Of a stretch of 38,885 nt of DNA, positions 25,901 to 33,671 are shown in pieces; the first letter of the stretch is position 1; each line of letters opens with the position of its first letter. The notes under the pieces are model-generated. The model saw only the letters and a list, made by a program, of their open reading frames with translations, ran no database searches and had not been told where the DNA came from. Source of the DNA: Bacteroidales bacterium UBA5515 (GTDB lineage Bacteria > Bacteroidota > Bacteroidia > Bacteroidales > P3); the NCBI GenBank assembly GCA_002423895.1, contig DIOL01000024.1:38407-77291 (forward strand). The letters are read 5' to 3'. The position numbers were made by a program, and so were the translations under genes.

Positions 25901-27027
25901 TAATTGCTATTGAAGGGCAAAGAATTTTCAGAAAGAAAAAACATGGAATGGATTTCGTTGCTCTTGAAACCATAAGAGAAATCCAGAAAATTGATAAAAC
26001 AAATCAATACTACATTATTGTTGCTCATGGTGAAGATAAATGTTTGGAAGAAACAGAAAACTTCAAAATAGTTGAGATAAGTTCTTTTGGAGGATATTTT
26101 GGATGGGAACAAATTGCTCTTGCTAAAGAGATAAAAAAGATTAAACCCGACATTTTGCATTGTACAAGTAATACAGCTCCAATTTTCTGCTCTTCAAAAC
26201 TTATCATTACTCTCCATGATATTATTTTTCTTGAGAAATTAGCAAGCAAAAATAAATCTATATATCAGAAATTAGGACGAATATATAGGAGATTTGTTGT
26301 CCCAAGAATAATACCTAAAGCAAAGAAAATTATTACTGTATCAAAATTTGAAAGAGATAGGATTAGAGAATTTTTGGAACTTGATTCTGATAAAATTATT
26401 TCTATTTATAATGGATATAGCAAGCATTTTCAAATTAAGAACAACCCAAAGGATATTTACAGAAAATATATAAATACAGATAATTACCTTTTCTTCTTAG
26501 GTAACACCGACCCAAAAAAAAATACTGAAAGAACAATTTTGGCCTATGCCGATTATGTTTCAAAAGCTAAAAAGGATAATATCTATTCTCTTCTAATTGC
26601 AGATTTAAAACAAGAGTATGTTGATTATATTTTAGAGAAAAACAACATACAGCATATAAAACAACATTTAGTTTGCCCTGACTATATACCAAATGTTGAT
26701 TTACCATATATTTATTCAGGAGCAAGAACATTTCTTTACACTTCACTTAGAGAAAGTTTTGGAATACCAATACTTGAATCAATGGCTTGTGGTTGCCCAA
26801 TTATAACCTCCAACACATCTGCTATTCCTGAAATTGCTGGCGAAGGAGCTATACTAATTAATCCAATGAATATTGAAGAAATTTCCACAATGATTGAAAG
26901 GTTAATTGAGGATGAAAACTTTAGAGAAAAACAAATAAATTATGGATTAGAAAGAGTGAAACTTTTTAGCTGGGAAAATACAGCAAAAGAGCTTATCGAG
27001 GTTTACCAACAAGTATTTAATTATTAA
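25897..27027 (+). CDS. Glycosyltransferase family 4 (GT1-domain)
   Basis: The 376-residue protein has the mannosyltransferase-like N-terminal lobe: a MIIAIEGQRI start, DILHCTSNTAPIF, LIITLHDIIFLE, and KKIITVSKFERDRI. The donor lobe contains FLGNTDPKKNTERTI (200-214), the SGARTFLYTSLRESFGIP stretch and the EX7E pair Glu286/Glu294, followed by SMACGCPIITSNTSAIPEI. This is the layout of WbaZ/mannosyltransferase-like GT4 enzymes, but the donor sugar is not certain. The gene overlaps its predecessor by 4 bases and is the last gene of the tightly packed plus-strand operon. The next gene begins 142 bases later with its own promoter box. Confidence 0.9.
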   Translation: MIIAIEGQRIFRKKKHGMDFVALETIREIQKIDKTNQYYIIVAHGEDKCLEETENFKIVEISSFGGYFGWEQIALAKEIKKIKPDILHCTSNTAPIFCSSKLIITLHDIIFLEKLASKNKSIYQKLGRIYRRFVVPRIIPKAKKIITVSKFERDRIREFLELDSDKIISIYNGYSKHFQIKNNPKDIYRKYINTDNYLFFLGNTDPKKNTERTILAYADYVSKAKKDNIYSLLIADLKQEYVDYILEKNNIQHIKQHLVCPDYIPNVDLPYIYSGARTFLYTSLRESFGIPILESMACGCPIITSNTSAIPEIAGEGAILINPMNIEEISTMIERLIEDENFREKQINYGLERVKLFSWENTAKELIEVYQQVFNY

Positions 27028-27064
27028 TTTTCTATTATTATTCACTTTGAAATAAAAAATTTCA

Positions 27065-27072
27065 TATTTTTG
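27065..27072 (+). promoter_or_regulatory. Putative -7 box for the receiver-kinase gene
   Basis: TATTTTTG followed by CA matches the consensus 98 bases before the start codon. A TTTG at 27046-27049 is only 15 bases upstream, closer than the usual 19-21, so the -33 part is doubtful. Confidence 0.42.
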
Positions 27073-27169
27073 CAAAATAGCACATTAATCTTTTGATTAC
27101 TATAAAAACTAAATCCTGCTCTTCTTTCATTTGTGTAAGCATATCTTTATATAAAAACATATCATATAT

Positions 27170-28309
27170 ATGGAAATAAATAATTCCGATTATAAGATTT
27201 TAATTGTTGACGACGTAAAAGCCAATGTGATGCTTTTAAAAGCTTTAGTAAAGAAAAATGATTTTCAAATTATTGAAGCTTATGATGGTAAACAAGCTTT
27301 AGAAATGTTTGAGGAACATAAACCCAATTTAATTCTTTTGGACATAATGATGCCTATTTTGGATGGCTATCAAGTTCTTGAAAAAATTAGAACTGGGGAT
27401 GTAAATCCTGATGTTTCTATTATTCTTATCACAGCCTTAGACAACAAAGAAGAAGTTGTTAAGGGCTTTAGTGCAGGTGCAAATGATTACATTTCAAAAC
27501 CCTTCAATAACAAAGAATTGGAAGCAAGGGTTAGACATCAAATCTCTCTTATTGCTGCAAAGCATGAGATTGAACAAAAAACTAAAGATTTAATTTCTGC
27601 AATAAAGAATAGAGATAAATTATACTCTGTTATTGCTCATGATTTGCGTTCACCTCTTAGCAGTGTTAAGATGATACTTAATCTTTTAGTTTCCGAACTG
27701 AAAAATTGTGATATCAACAAAGATTTATATGAACTATTAGACGAATCTAACAGAACTACAGAAAACCTATTCATACTCTTAGACAATCTTTTAAAATGGA
27801 CTAAAAATCAAATTGGAAAGCTACATCTTACAATACAAAAAATTGATATAGTTGGAATCACACATGGCTTAATAGACCTCTATAGTTTGATGACTCAAGG
27901 CAAGAATATTAAGATAAATGTAATTTCCGACACTGAATCAATAGAAATAACCTCAGATACTGATATATTTAAAACAATAATTAGAAACCTAATGTCAAAT
28001 GCCATTAAGTTCAGTTATTCTGGAAGCAAAATCAATATATATATTAAAGAAAAAGAAAACAGTGTTGAAATTTGTGTTGAAGATTTTGGATGTGGAATTT
28101 CTCCTGAAAAACAAGCTTTAATTCTTGCAGACAAAGAAATTGGCTACACTTCTTATGGAACAAATAATGAAGAAGGAAGTGGTTTGGGATTAAACTTATG
28201 CAAAGAGTTTACAGAAAAACTTGGTGGCGAAATTTGGTTTGAATCCGAACTAAATAAAGGCTCTAAATTTTACATTTCTCTACCAAAAGAATTTCCTTAC
28301 GCTATTTAA
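27170..28309 (+). CDS. Receiver-histidine kinase fusion (hybrid signalling protein)
   Basis: The 379-residue cytoplasmic protein starts with a receiver domain (8-125): Asp14/Asp15, phosphoacceptor Asp58 in LILLDIMMPILDG, and Lys110 in DYISKPFN. A coiled-coil linker (about 126-150) leads to a HisKA domain with His157 in VIAHDLRSPLSS and a HATPase_c domain (about 250-375). The ATPase domain has NLMSNAIKFS, DFGCGIS and GSGLGLNLCKEF. The order receiver-then-kinase means the kinase is probably tuned by phosphorylation of its own receiver. No DNA-binding domain is present. The position right after the polysaccharide operon, which opens with a stand-alone receiver, suggests they share a relay; this is inference. 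A terminator follows. Confidence 0.92.
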   Translation: MEINNSDYKILIVDDVKANVMLLKALVKKNDFQIIEAYDGKQALEMFEEHKPNLILLDIMMPILDGYQVLEKIRTGDVNPDVSIILITALDNKEEVVKGFSAGANDYISKPFNNKELEARVRHQISLIAAKHEIEQKTKDLISAIKNRDKLYSVIAHDLRSPLSSVKMILNLLVSELKNCDINKDLYELLDESNRTTENLFILLDNLLKWTKNQIGKLHLTIQKIDIVGITHGLIDLYSLMTQGKNIKINVISDTESIEITSDTDIFKTIIRNLMSNAIKFSYSGSKINIYIKEKENSVEICVEDFGCGISPEKQALILADKEIGYTSYGTNNEEGSGLGLNLCKEFTEKLGGEIWFESELNKGSKFYISLPKEFPYAI

Positions 28310-28356
28310 GCAATAAATATTAGATTTATTATAAATTATATCCTATATATTTTCAG

Positions 28357-28397
28357 AAAGTCGGCACTTATTTTAAAAAAGATGCCGACTTTTTTTA
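28357..28397 (+). terminator. Rho-independent terminator after the receiver-kinase gene
   Basis: AAAGTCGGCA (28357-28366) pairs perfectly with TGCCGACTTT (28383-28392) around a 16-base loop, and T residues run on to 28397. It lies 47 bases after the stop codon and closes the signalling gene before the thrS promoter. Confidence 0.9.
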
Positions 28398-28456
28398 TTT
28401 AAACGGTGAGTTTTTTCAATAAGTAAAAGAAAAATATCTTTTTGTTTTAAAATGAT

Positions 28457-28488
28457 TTTGCGATTTCTTTATAATTGTTGTATCTTTG
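28457..28488 (+). promoter_or_regulatory. Promoter of the thrS-infC-rpmI-rplT-rplS operon
   Basis: TTTG (28457-28460), 20 bases, then TATCTTTG (28481-28488) and CA: a textbook Bacteroidota -33/-7 promoter. Transcription would begin about 35-40 bases before the thrS ATG. This is the best promoter match in the window. Confidence 0.8.
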
Positions 28489-28531
28489 CACCTTATTTTA
28501 AATTTAACGCATATAATTGATAAATAACAAT

Positions 28532-30466
28532 ATGATAAATATAACTCTACCTGATGGATCAGTTAAGCAATTTCAAGAAGCAGTGACTGCTATGGATGTT
28601 GCTAAAAGCATTAGTGAGGGACTTGCAAGAAATGTTTTGTCTGCTAATGTTAACGGTGAGGTTTGGGACTCAAATCGACTAATTGAAAATGACAGCACTG
28701 TTAAGTTAAACACATGGAATGATATCGAAGGGAAAGATACTTTCTGGCACAGTTCAGCTCACTTGTTAGCTTCTGCTATTTCAGAACTTTATCCAAATGC
28801 CAAGTTTGGTATTGGACCAGCAATTGAAAATGGATTTTATTACGATATAGATTTTGGTGATGTTCAGCTTTCTTCAGAAGATTTTGCAAATATTGAAAAC
28901 AAGATGCAGGAACTTGTAAAGGAAGGCATTCAAATCAAAAGACATGATATATCAAAGGCTGATGCTCTTAAGATATTTTCTGAAAGAGGAGAAACCTATA
29001 AAGTGGAATTGATTGAAGAATTGGTTGATGGAACTATTACTTTGTATGAAAGTGGTAAATTTACAGACCTTTGTCGTGGACCACATTTAAGTGATTTTTC
29101 ACAAATAAAAGCTGTTAAGATTCTTTCTTTGGCTGGTGCTTATTGGAGAGGAGATGAAAAGAGAAAGCAATTAACTCGTATTTATGGAATAACCTTCCCT
29201 AAGAAAAAAGAACTTGACGATTATCTAACCCTATTGGAAGAAGCTAAGAAAAGAGACCACAGAAAACTGGGCAAGGAACTTGAATTATTTATGTTCTCCG
29301 ACAAGGTTGGTCAAGGATTGCCAATGTGGTTACCAAAAGGAGCTGCACTTAGAGAAAGACTTGAAAACTTCCTTAAGAAAGTTCAAAAAGATTATGGATA
29401 CCAACAAGTAATCACTCCACATATTGGAGATGTAAGCTTATATAAATGTTCTGGACATTATCAAAAATATGGACAAGACTCATTTAGAACTATTACAACA
29501 CCAAACGAAGGAGAGGAATATTTCTTAAAACCAATGAACTGTCCTCACCATGTTGAAATTTACAAATTCAAACCACGTTCTTATAAAGATTTGCCATTCC
29601 GAGTTGCAGAATTTGGAACAGTTTATCGTTACGAACAAAGTGGAGAATTACATGGATTAACAAGAGTACGTTCATTTACCCAAGATGATGCACATATATT
29701 CTGTACTCCAGAACAATTGAAAGAAGAATTTTGCAAGGTAATTGACATTGTTCTTTACATATTCAAAACCCTTAAATTTGAAAACTTCACTGCTCAAATC
29801 TCATTGAGAGATCCAAACAATAAAGAAAAATATATTGGTTCTGATGAAGTTTGGGAAAGAGCTGAAAGAGCAATTATTGAAGCATCTCAAGAAAGAGGAT
29901 TAACAACAACAACTGAAATTGGAGAAGCTGCATTTTATGGACCAAAGCTTGACTTTATGGTTAGAGATGCAATTGGTAGAAAATGGCAGTTAGGAACAAT
30001 TCAAGTTGACTATAATCTTCCAGAACGTTTTGAACTTGAATACACTGGCTCAGACAATCAGAAACACAGACCAATAATGATTCATAGAGCACCATTTGGA
30101 TCAATGGAACGTTTTGTGGCAGTTTTGATTGAACATACAGGAGGAAAATTCCCTCTATGGTTGACACCAGAACAATTTATTATTTTACCAATTAGCGAAA
30201 AATTTGAATCATATTCAAAAAAAGTATTATCTTTGCTCGCTAATTTTGACCTTAGAGGTTCAATAGATCAAAGGAGCGAAAAGACAGGAAAGAAGATCAG
30301 AGATGCAGAAATAGCAAAGATTCCTTACATGTTGATTGTTGGAGAAAATGAAGAAAAAGAAGGAACAGTTTCTGTTAGAAAACATGGAGAAGGAGATTTG
30401 GGAGTGATGAAAATTGAAGAATTTGCTTCTTTGGTTGACTTAGCAGTAAAAAACGAATTAAATTAA
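28532..30466 (+). CDS. thrS: Threonine--tRNA ligase
   Basis: The 644-residue class II aminoacyl-tRNA synthetase charges tRNA-Thr. The ATG at 28532 (MINITLPDGS) is preferred over the in-frame TTG at 28517, because the TGS domain of the family begins here and E. coli ThrS has 642 residues. Domains in order are TGS (1-61); the N2 editing domain with H73xxxH77 in WHSSAHLLASA and CRGPHLSDF; the catalytic core with FLKPMNCPHHVEIYK (zinc cysteine), RVAEFGTVYRYEQSGELHG in motif 2, and HRAPFGSMERF near motif 3; and an anticodon-binding domain at the end (SEKTGKKIRDAEIAKIPYML). It heads the conserved thrS-infC-rpmI-rplT order. Confidence 0.96.
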   Translation: MINITLPDGSVKQFQEAVTAMDVAKSISEGLARNVLSANVNGEVWDSNRLIENDSTVKLNTWNDIEGKDTFWHSSAHLLASAISELYPNAKFGIGPAIENGFYYDIDFGDVQLSSEDFANIENKMQELVKEGIQIKRHDISKADALKIFSERGETYKVELIEELVDGTITLYESGKFTDLCRGPHLSDFSQIKAVKILSLAGAYWRGDEKRKQLTRIYGITFPKKKELDDYLTLLEEAKKRDHRKLGKELELFMFSDKVGQGLPMWLPKGAALRERLENFLKKVQKDYGYQQVITPHIGDVSLYKCSGHYQKYGQDSFRTITTPNEGEEYFLKPMNCPHHVEIYKFKPRSYKDLPFRVAEFGTVYRYEQSGELHGLTRVRSFTQDDAHIFCTPEQLKEEFCKVIDIVLYIFKTLKFENFTAQISLRDPNNKEKYIGSDEVWERAERAIIEASQERGLTTTTEIGEAAFYGPKLDFMVRDAIGRKWQLGTIQVDYNLPERFELEYTGSDNQKHRPIMIHRAPFGSMERFVAVLIEHTGGKFPLWLTPEQFIILPISEKFESYSKKVLSLLANFDLRGSIDQRSEKTGKKIRDAEIAKIPYMLIVGENEEKEGTVSVRKHGEGDLGVMKIEEFASLVDLAVKNELN

Positions 30467-30501
30467 AAGAGACATAAATAAATAATTGTTTAACTAAAAA
30501 T

Positions 30502-30507
30502 AGGAGG
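30502..30507 (+). promoter_or_regulatory. Shine-Dalgarno sequence deciding the infC start
   Basis: AGGAGG lies 8 bases before ATA (30516) and 5 bases before ATT (30513). With an in-frame TAA at 30510-30512, it confines the infC start to one of these two rare codons. Such a strong site is unusual in this genome. Confidence 0.75.
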
Positions 30508-30515
30508 AATAAATT

Positions 30516-31064
30516 ATAGCAACAATTCCATTTAATAAAAGAGCACCTTTTACAAAGAAAGAAGAACAACACAAGATTAATGACAATATAACTGCACCCG
30601 TTGTTCGAGTAGTTGGTGAAAACATTGAGCCAGGCATATTTAACATTAAAGAAGCTATTAAAATGGCTGATAGTTTGAATTTAGATTTAGTAGAGATATC
30701 TCCTACTGCCAACCCCCCTGTTTGTAAGATTATTGATTATCAAAAATTCCTTTACGAACAGAAGAAAAAGCAAAAGGAAATGAAGGCTAAAAACATTAAA
30801 ATTGTTGTTAAAGAAATTAGATTAGGACCTCAAACAGATGAGCATGACTTCAATTTCAAACTAAAACATGCCATTCGCTTTTTGCAAGAAGGCAATAAGG
30901 TTAAGGTTGAAGTATTTTTTAGAGGAAGAACAATTATTTATAAAGATCAGGGCGAGACTCAACTTCTTAAATTTGCTGAATCTCTATTGGAATATGGCAA
31001 ACCAGAAATGCTACCAAAGCTTGAAGGCAAGAAAATGATGATGATTATTGCTCCAAAGAAATAA
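30516..31064 (+). CDS. infC: Translation initiation factor IF-3 with a rare start codon
   Basis: IF-3 binds the 30S subunit, keeps subunits apart and checks the initiator codon. The first in-frame ATG (30663) would remove most of the N-terminal domain. Homology begins upstream at HKINDNITAPVVRVVGENIEP, so the start must be just after the in-frame TAA at 30510-30512, at ATT 30513 or ATA 30516. ATA is preferred for the 8-base spacing to AGGAGG and the following GCA (M-A-T-I); the product is 182 residues. The N-domain carries LVEISPTANPPVCKIIDYQKF, the linker is Lys-rich, and the C-domain has VKEIRLGPQTDEHDF and VEVFFRGR. Since IF-3 itself rejects such start codons, autoregulation as in E. coli (AUU) is likely. 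Confidence 0.88.
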   Translation: MATIPFNKRAPFTKKEEQHKINDNITAPVVRVVGENIEPGIFNIKEAIKMADSLNLDLVEISPTANPPVCKIIDYQKFLYEQKKKQKEMKAKNIKIVVKEIRLGPQTDEHDFNFKLKHAIRFLQEGNKVKVEVFFRGRTIIYKDQGETQLLKFAESLLEYGKPEMLPKLEGKKMMMIIAPKK

Positions 31065-31077
31065 GAAATAAACAAGT

Positions 31078-31093
31078 CTACTTGTGAAAGTAG
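31078..31093 (+). other. Small hairpin in the infC-rpmI spacer
   Basis: CTACTT (31078-31083) pairs with AAGTAG (31088-31093) across the 4-base loop GTGA, between the infC stop and the rpmI start. No T-run follows, so it is not a terminator. It could help control L35/L20 synthesis, as structured RNA does in other bacteria, but the pseudoknot known from E. coli was not recognised. Confidence 0.35.
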
Positions 31094-31127
31094 GTAAATT
31101 AATAATAAACAAAAAACAGGACGTAAA

Positions 31128-31322
31128 ATGCCAAAAATGAAAACTAAAGCCAGTGTAAAGAAACGCTTTACTCTAACTGGATCAGGCAAACTTAAGAGAA
31201 AGCATGCGTACCATAGTCACATCTTAACAAAGAAGACTACAAAACAAAAGAGAAACTTAGCTTATTCTGACACTGTTTCAAAAGCAGATGAAAAGAGAGT
31301 TAAGGAAATGCTTATCATGTAA
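31128..31322 (+). CDS. rpmI: 50S ribosomal protein L35
   Basis: The 64-residue basic protein matches bL35 over its full length: MPKMKTKASVKKRFTLTGSG, KLKRKHAYHSHIL, and KRNLAYSDTVSKAD followed by a short C-terminal helix. The length is as usual (about 65). It is part of the large ribosomal subunit. It lies 63 bases after infC and 99 bases before rplT in the conserved infC-rpmI-rplT order. Confidence 0.96.
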   Translation: MPKMKTKASVKKRFTLTGSGKLKRKHAYHSHILTKKTTKQKRNLAYSDTVSKADEKRVKEMLIM

Positions 31323-31421
31323 TTATTGCCAAGTAAACGGAGTTATTAACCATTGTATTTAGCACAAAAAGATTCTAATCGTAATTGATAGAACGCTAAT
31401 ACGAAAAAAAATGAAAAAATT

Positions 31422-31769
31422 ATGCCAAGATCAGTAAATGCGGTTGCATCAAGAGCCCGCAGAAAAAAAATCCTAAAACGCACCAAAGGCTTTTGGGGAA
31501 GAGGTAAGAACGTTTGGACCGTTGCAAAGAACAAATGGGAAAAAGGTCAACAATATGCTTACCGTGATAGAAAAAACAAGAAAAGAGAGTTCCGTGCATT
31601 ATGGATTAACCGTATCAATGCCGCTTGTCGTCAGAACGAAGTTTCTTACTCAACATTCATGGGACTACTTCACAAAAACAACATTGAATTAAACAGAAAA
31701 GTTCTTGCAGATTTAGCAATGAACCATCCTGAAGCTTTCGCTGCTGTTGTTAAACAAGTGAAGAAATAA
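31422..31769 (+). CDS. rplT: 50S ribosomal protein L20
   Basis: The 115-residue protein is bL20: MPRSVNAVASRARRKKILKR, GFWGRGKNVWTVAKN, the basic YRDRKNKKREFRALWINRIN stretch, and a C-terminal globular part (SYSTFMGLLHKNNIELNRK, LADLAMNHPEAF). It is a primary assembly protein of the 50S subunit and in several bacteria represses its own operon by binding the mRNA. The 99-base spacer before it could hold such a site, but none is evident by eye. Confidence 0.97.
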   Translation: MPRSVNAVASRARRKKILKRTKGFWGRGKNVWTVAKNKWEKGQQYAYRDRKNKKREFRALWINRINAACRQNEVSYSTFMGLLHKNNIELNRKVLADLAMNHPEAFAAVVKQVKK

Positions 31770-31808
31770 TTAAATTAAGTTGTTAAAACATTAAAAAGGA
31801 AAAGAAAA

Positions 31809-32162
31809 ATGAGTAAGCCAGAATTAATGCAATATGTTGACAGCTTAACTGAGAGCAAAGAGTTCCCTAAGTTTAAAGCTGGAGATACAATTACAGTATC
31901 ATATAAAATTATAGAAGGAAATAAAGAACGTATCCAACAGTTTAGAGGAGATGTTATTCAACTTGCTGGTGAAGGTAAAACAAAAACTTTCACAGTAAGA
32001 AAAATCTCTTCAGGAGTTGGAGTAGAAAGAATATTTCCTTTCTCTTCACCATTTATTGAAGAGATTGTTGTAAACAAGAGAGGTGTTGTTCGTAGAGCAA
32101 GAATCTTCTACCTAAGAGGACTAACTGGAAAGAAAGCAAGAATCAAAGAAAAGAGACATTAA
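31809..32162 (+). CDS. rplS: 50S ribosomal protein L19
   Basis: The 117-residue protein is bL19: FKAGDTITVSYKIIEGNKER, IQQFRGDVIQLAGEG, TFTVRKISSGVGVERIFPF, VVNKRGVVRRARIFYLRG and the basic end KKARIKEKRH. It sits at the 30S-50S interface. In E. coli rplS is in a different operon (with rpsP, rimM and trmD). Here it follows rplT by 39 bases, ahead of a strong terminator, so it is probably the last gene of the thrS operon. Confidence 0.97.
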   Translation: MSKPELMQYVDSLTESKEFPKFKAGDTITVSYKIIEGNKERIQQFRGDVIQLAGEGKTKTFTVRKISSGVGVERIFPFSSPFIEEIVVNKRGVVRRARIFYLRGLTGKKARIKEKRH

Positions 32163-32179
32163 TCTTTCCATTCTTATAC

Positions 32180-32217
32180 AAAAAAGCGATAAATCAGAAA
32201 TGGTTTATCGCTTTTTT
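32180..32217. terminator. Bidirectional rho-independent terminator
   Basis: AAAAAAGCGATAAA (32180-32193) pairs perfectly with TTTATCGCTTTTTT (32204-32217) around a 10-base loop. It ends the ribosomal protein operon on the plus strand and, 6 bases beyond its stop, the AraC-type gene on the minus strand. Confidence 0.93.
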
Positions 32218-32222
32218 ATTTA

Positions 32223-33071
32223 TTATAAATTAGAGAAATACTCCGAACAAGGACTGAACAAACTAATATACTCTCTTGGAGTATAACCAGTAAACTCCTT
32301 AAAATTATTAATCAAATGCGACTGGTCATAATAACCAAAATCATAAACCAAATCGTGCAAGTCAATATCTTTATAATCGCTCAAATTAGAATTCTGCAAT
32401 TTTAACAAAACACTTTGATAACGAACAATCCTTAAAAAATGCTTGGGATTGATACCAACATAATCAGCAAAAATCCTGTTAAATTGTTTATCACTAAGAC
32501 AAACCAAAGAAGAAAGTTCTTTAATATTAACACAACCTTTTGAACTCTCAATTCTGCCAATTGCCGACAAAACCCTGTCATAATTAATATTGAAATAAGA
32601 ATTAAACAAATTATTCTTTTTCAGCTTTACGAGCAAATTCTCTTCAAGACAAGCAATAATGGATTTATTATCCTTGCAGTCAGACAATCTCTTCTCCAAA
32701 TCAAGCCAATCATTATTATTAATATCTTTTATTGGGATAATATTATTCTTTATTTCAGAAATAGGGAAATCAAAAAAAGGCTTGGCCCCAAAAGGTTTAA
32801 AAACAATTGTAATAAGACGTATCTTACCTTGAGGAACAACATCAAAATAAGAAGATATTTGACCTGTAACAACAGCTTGGTCTTTGTATGAGGAATCGTT
32901 ATTTGAGCCCAATGAATTAATTTTCCCTCCCAAATAGAGCGTAAACTGAACACAACCATAAGGGATAACCCTTATAGGCTCCACAAGATTATTTTCATAA
33001 TCCAATATCCAATAATACTTAATGAAAGGTTCTAATAAAGTACAAGGCTTAATTATATCAAAGCTCTCCAA
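32223..33071 (-). CDS. AraC-family transcriptional regulator
   Basis: The 282-residue protein has an N-terminal sensory domain of the DUF6597 type (CTLLEPFIKYYWILDYEN, then RVIPYGCVQFTLYLGG). A C-terminal AraC/XylS double helix-turn-helix follows (about 165-272): INIKELSSLV-like NIKELSSLVCLSDKQFNRIF, VGINPKHFLRIVRYQ, and the second motif DLVYDFGYYDQSHLINNFKEFTGYTPREY. This combination is common in Bacteroidota beside genes for small enzymes. It lies 80 bases downstream of the VOC gene on the same strand, with a likely terminator between them. Its ligand and targets are unknown; the VOC gene and the divergently read transporter gene are possible targets. Confidence 0.9.
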   Translation of the reverse strand: MESFDIIKPCTLLEPFIKYYWILDYENNLVEPIRVIPYGCVQFTLYLGGKINSLGSNNDSSYKDQAVVTGQISSYFDVVPQGKIRLITIVFKPFGAKPFFDFPISEIKNNIIPIKDINNNDWLDLEKRLSDCKDNKSIIACLEENLLVKLKKNNLFNSYFNINYDRVLSAIGRIESSKGCVNIKELSSLVCLSDKQFNRIFADYVGINPKHFLRIVRYQSVLLKLQNSNLSDYKDIDLHDLVYDFGYYDQSHLINNFKEFTGYTPREYISLFSPCSEYFSNL

Positions 33072-33091
33072 AGTAAAAAATATTTTAAATT

Positions 33092-33131
33092 AAAAAGGGA
33101 TAAGACCTCAATGAAAAAGATATTACCCCTT
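33092..33131 (-). terminator. Probable terminator after the VOC gene
   Basis: Read on the minus strand, AAGGGGTAA (33131-33123) pairs with TTATCCCTT (33103-33095), with one mismatch, around a 19-base loop, and the T-run continues to 33092. It lies about 20 bases after the VOC stop codon and would reduce read-through into the AraC-type gene. Confidence 0.6.
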
Positions 33132-33151
33132 CCCTCCTATTAAATAATTAA

Positions 33152-33526
33152 CTATCTATCGGAATATAAACCTAATTTATTTCCTTCGCAGTCAATGAAG
33201 GTTCCAAAATAGCCCATACCCTCACATTCAATCTTTGTTTTGTCAATAACTTTTCTGCCACCCAAAGAAATAATCTTTTCAAAAGTCTTTTCCATATCAT
33301 CACATGATAGACTAACCAAAACTCCTTTATCAGAAGGTTGAATTAAAGAAGGACAATAAGAAATTGCACCATAGCAATGTCCGTTTTCATCAGCAAAGAA
33401 TGCCATGCTTTCAGTGTCACACTCCATCACTTGAAGTTCTACACCAAATACTGTTTGGTAGAAGTTGACTGCTGCCTTAAAATCCAAAGCAGGAATTTCA
33501 AAAAATGCAACTAAATTTTTCATCAT
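33152..33526 (-). CDS. VOC-superfamily protein (glyoxalase/bleomycin-resistance fold)
   Basis: The 124-residue cytoplasmic protein shows the paired βαβββ modules of the vicinal oxygen chelate fold. The first is AFFEIPALDFKAAVNFYQTVFG with MAFFADENGHCYGAISY, quoted in parts (FEIPALDFKAAVNFYQ). The second is VLVSLSCDDMEKTFEKIISLGG and ends GTFIDCEGNKLGLYS. The terminal Glu in DCEGNKLGLYS is the usual metal-ligand position; a complete metal site was not verified. Members include glyoxalases, dioxygenases and drug-binding proteins; nothing here tells which. The start could be either of two adjacent Met codons. A good minus-strand promoter lies upstream. Confidence 0.87.
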   Translation of the reverse strand: MMKNLVAFFEIPALDFKAAVNFYQTVFGVELQVMECDTESMAFFADENGHCYGAISYCPSLIQPSDKGVLVSLSCDDMEKTFEKIISLGGRKVIDKTKIECEGMGYFGTFIDCEGNKLGLYSDR

Positions 33527-33562
33527 TGTTTAAAAATTAAATTTGTGAATTGATTAACGATG

Positions 33563-33591
33563 CAAAATTATAATGGAAATTAAGACTCCAA
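33563..33591 (-). promoter_or_regulatory. Putative promoter of the VOC gene
   Basis: On the minus strand, TTG (33591-33589), 18 bases, then TAATTTTG (33570-33563) and CA match the Bacteroidota promoter pattern. The leader would be about 30 bases. It lies back to back with the transporter promoter at 33634-33666. Confidence 0.6.
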
Positions 33592-33633
33592 TTGTAAATA
33601 ACAGACATTATCAATAAAAGTGAAAAACATTCG

Positions 33634-33666
33634 TTGGCAAAAATAATAAATAAAATTGTAACTTTG
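33634..33666 (+). promoter_or_regulatory. Putative promoter of the SLC13 permease gene
   Basis: TTGG begins at 33634, and TAACTTTG (33659-33666) followed by CA is a full -7 match. The ATG at 33672 is only 5 bases after the box, so the transcript would start almost at the start codon. Confidence 0.6.
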
Positions 33667-33671
33667 CAAAT

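Noticed and set aside
30663..31064. infC starting at the first ATG
   Set aside because: This would delete much of the conserved N-terminal domain of IF-3. Homology continues upstream to the rare start at 30513-30518.
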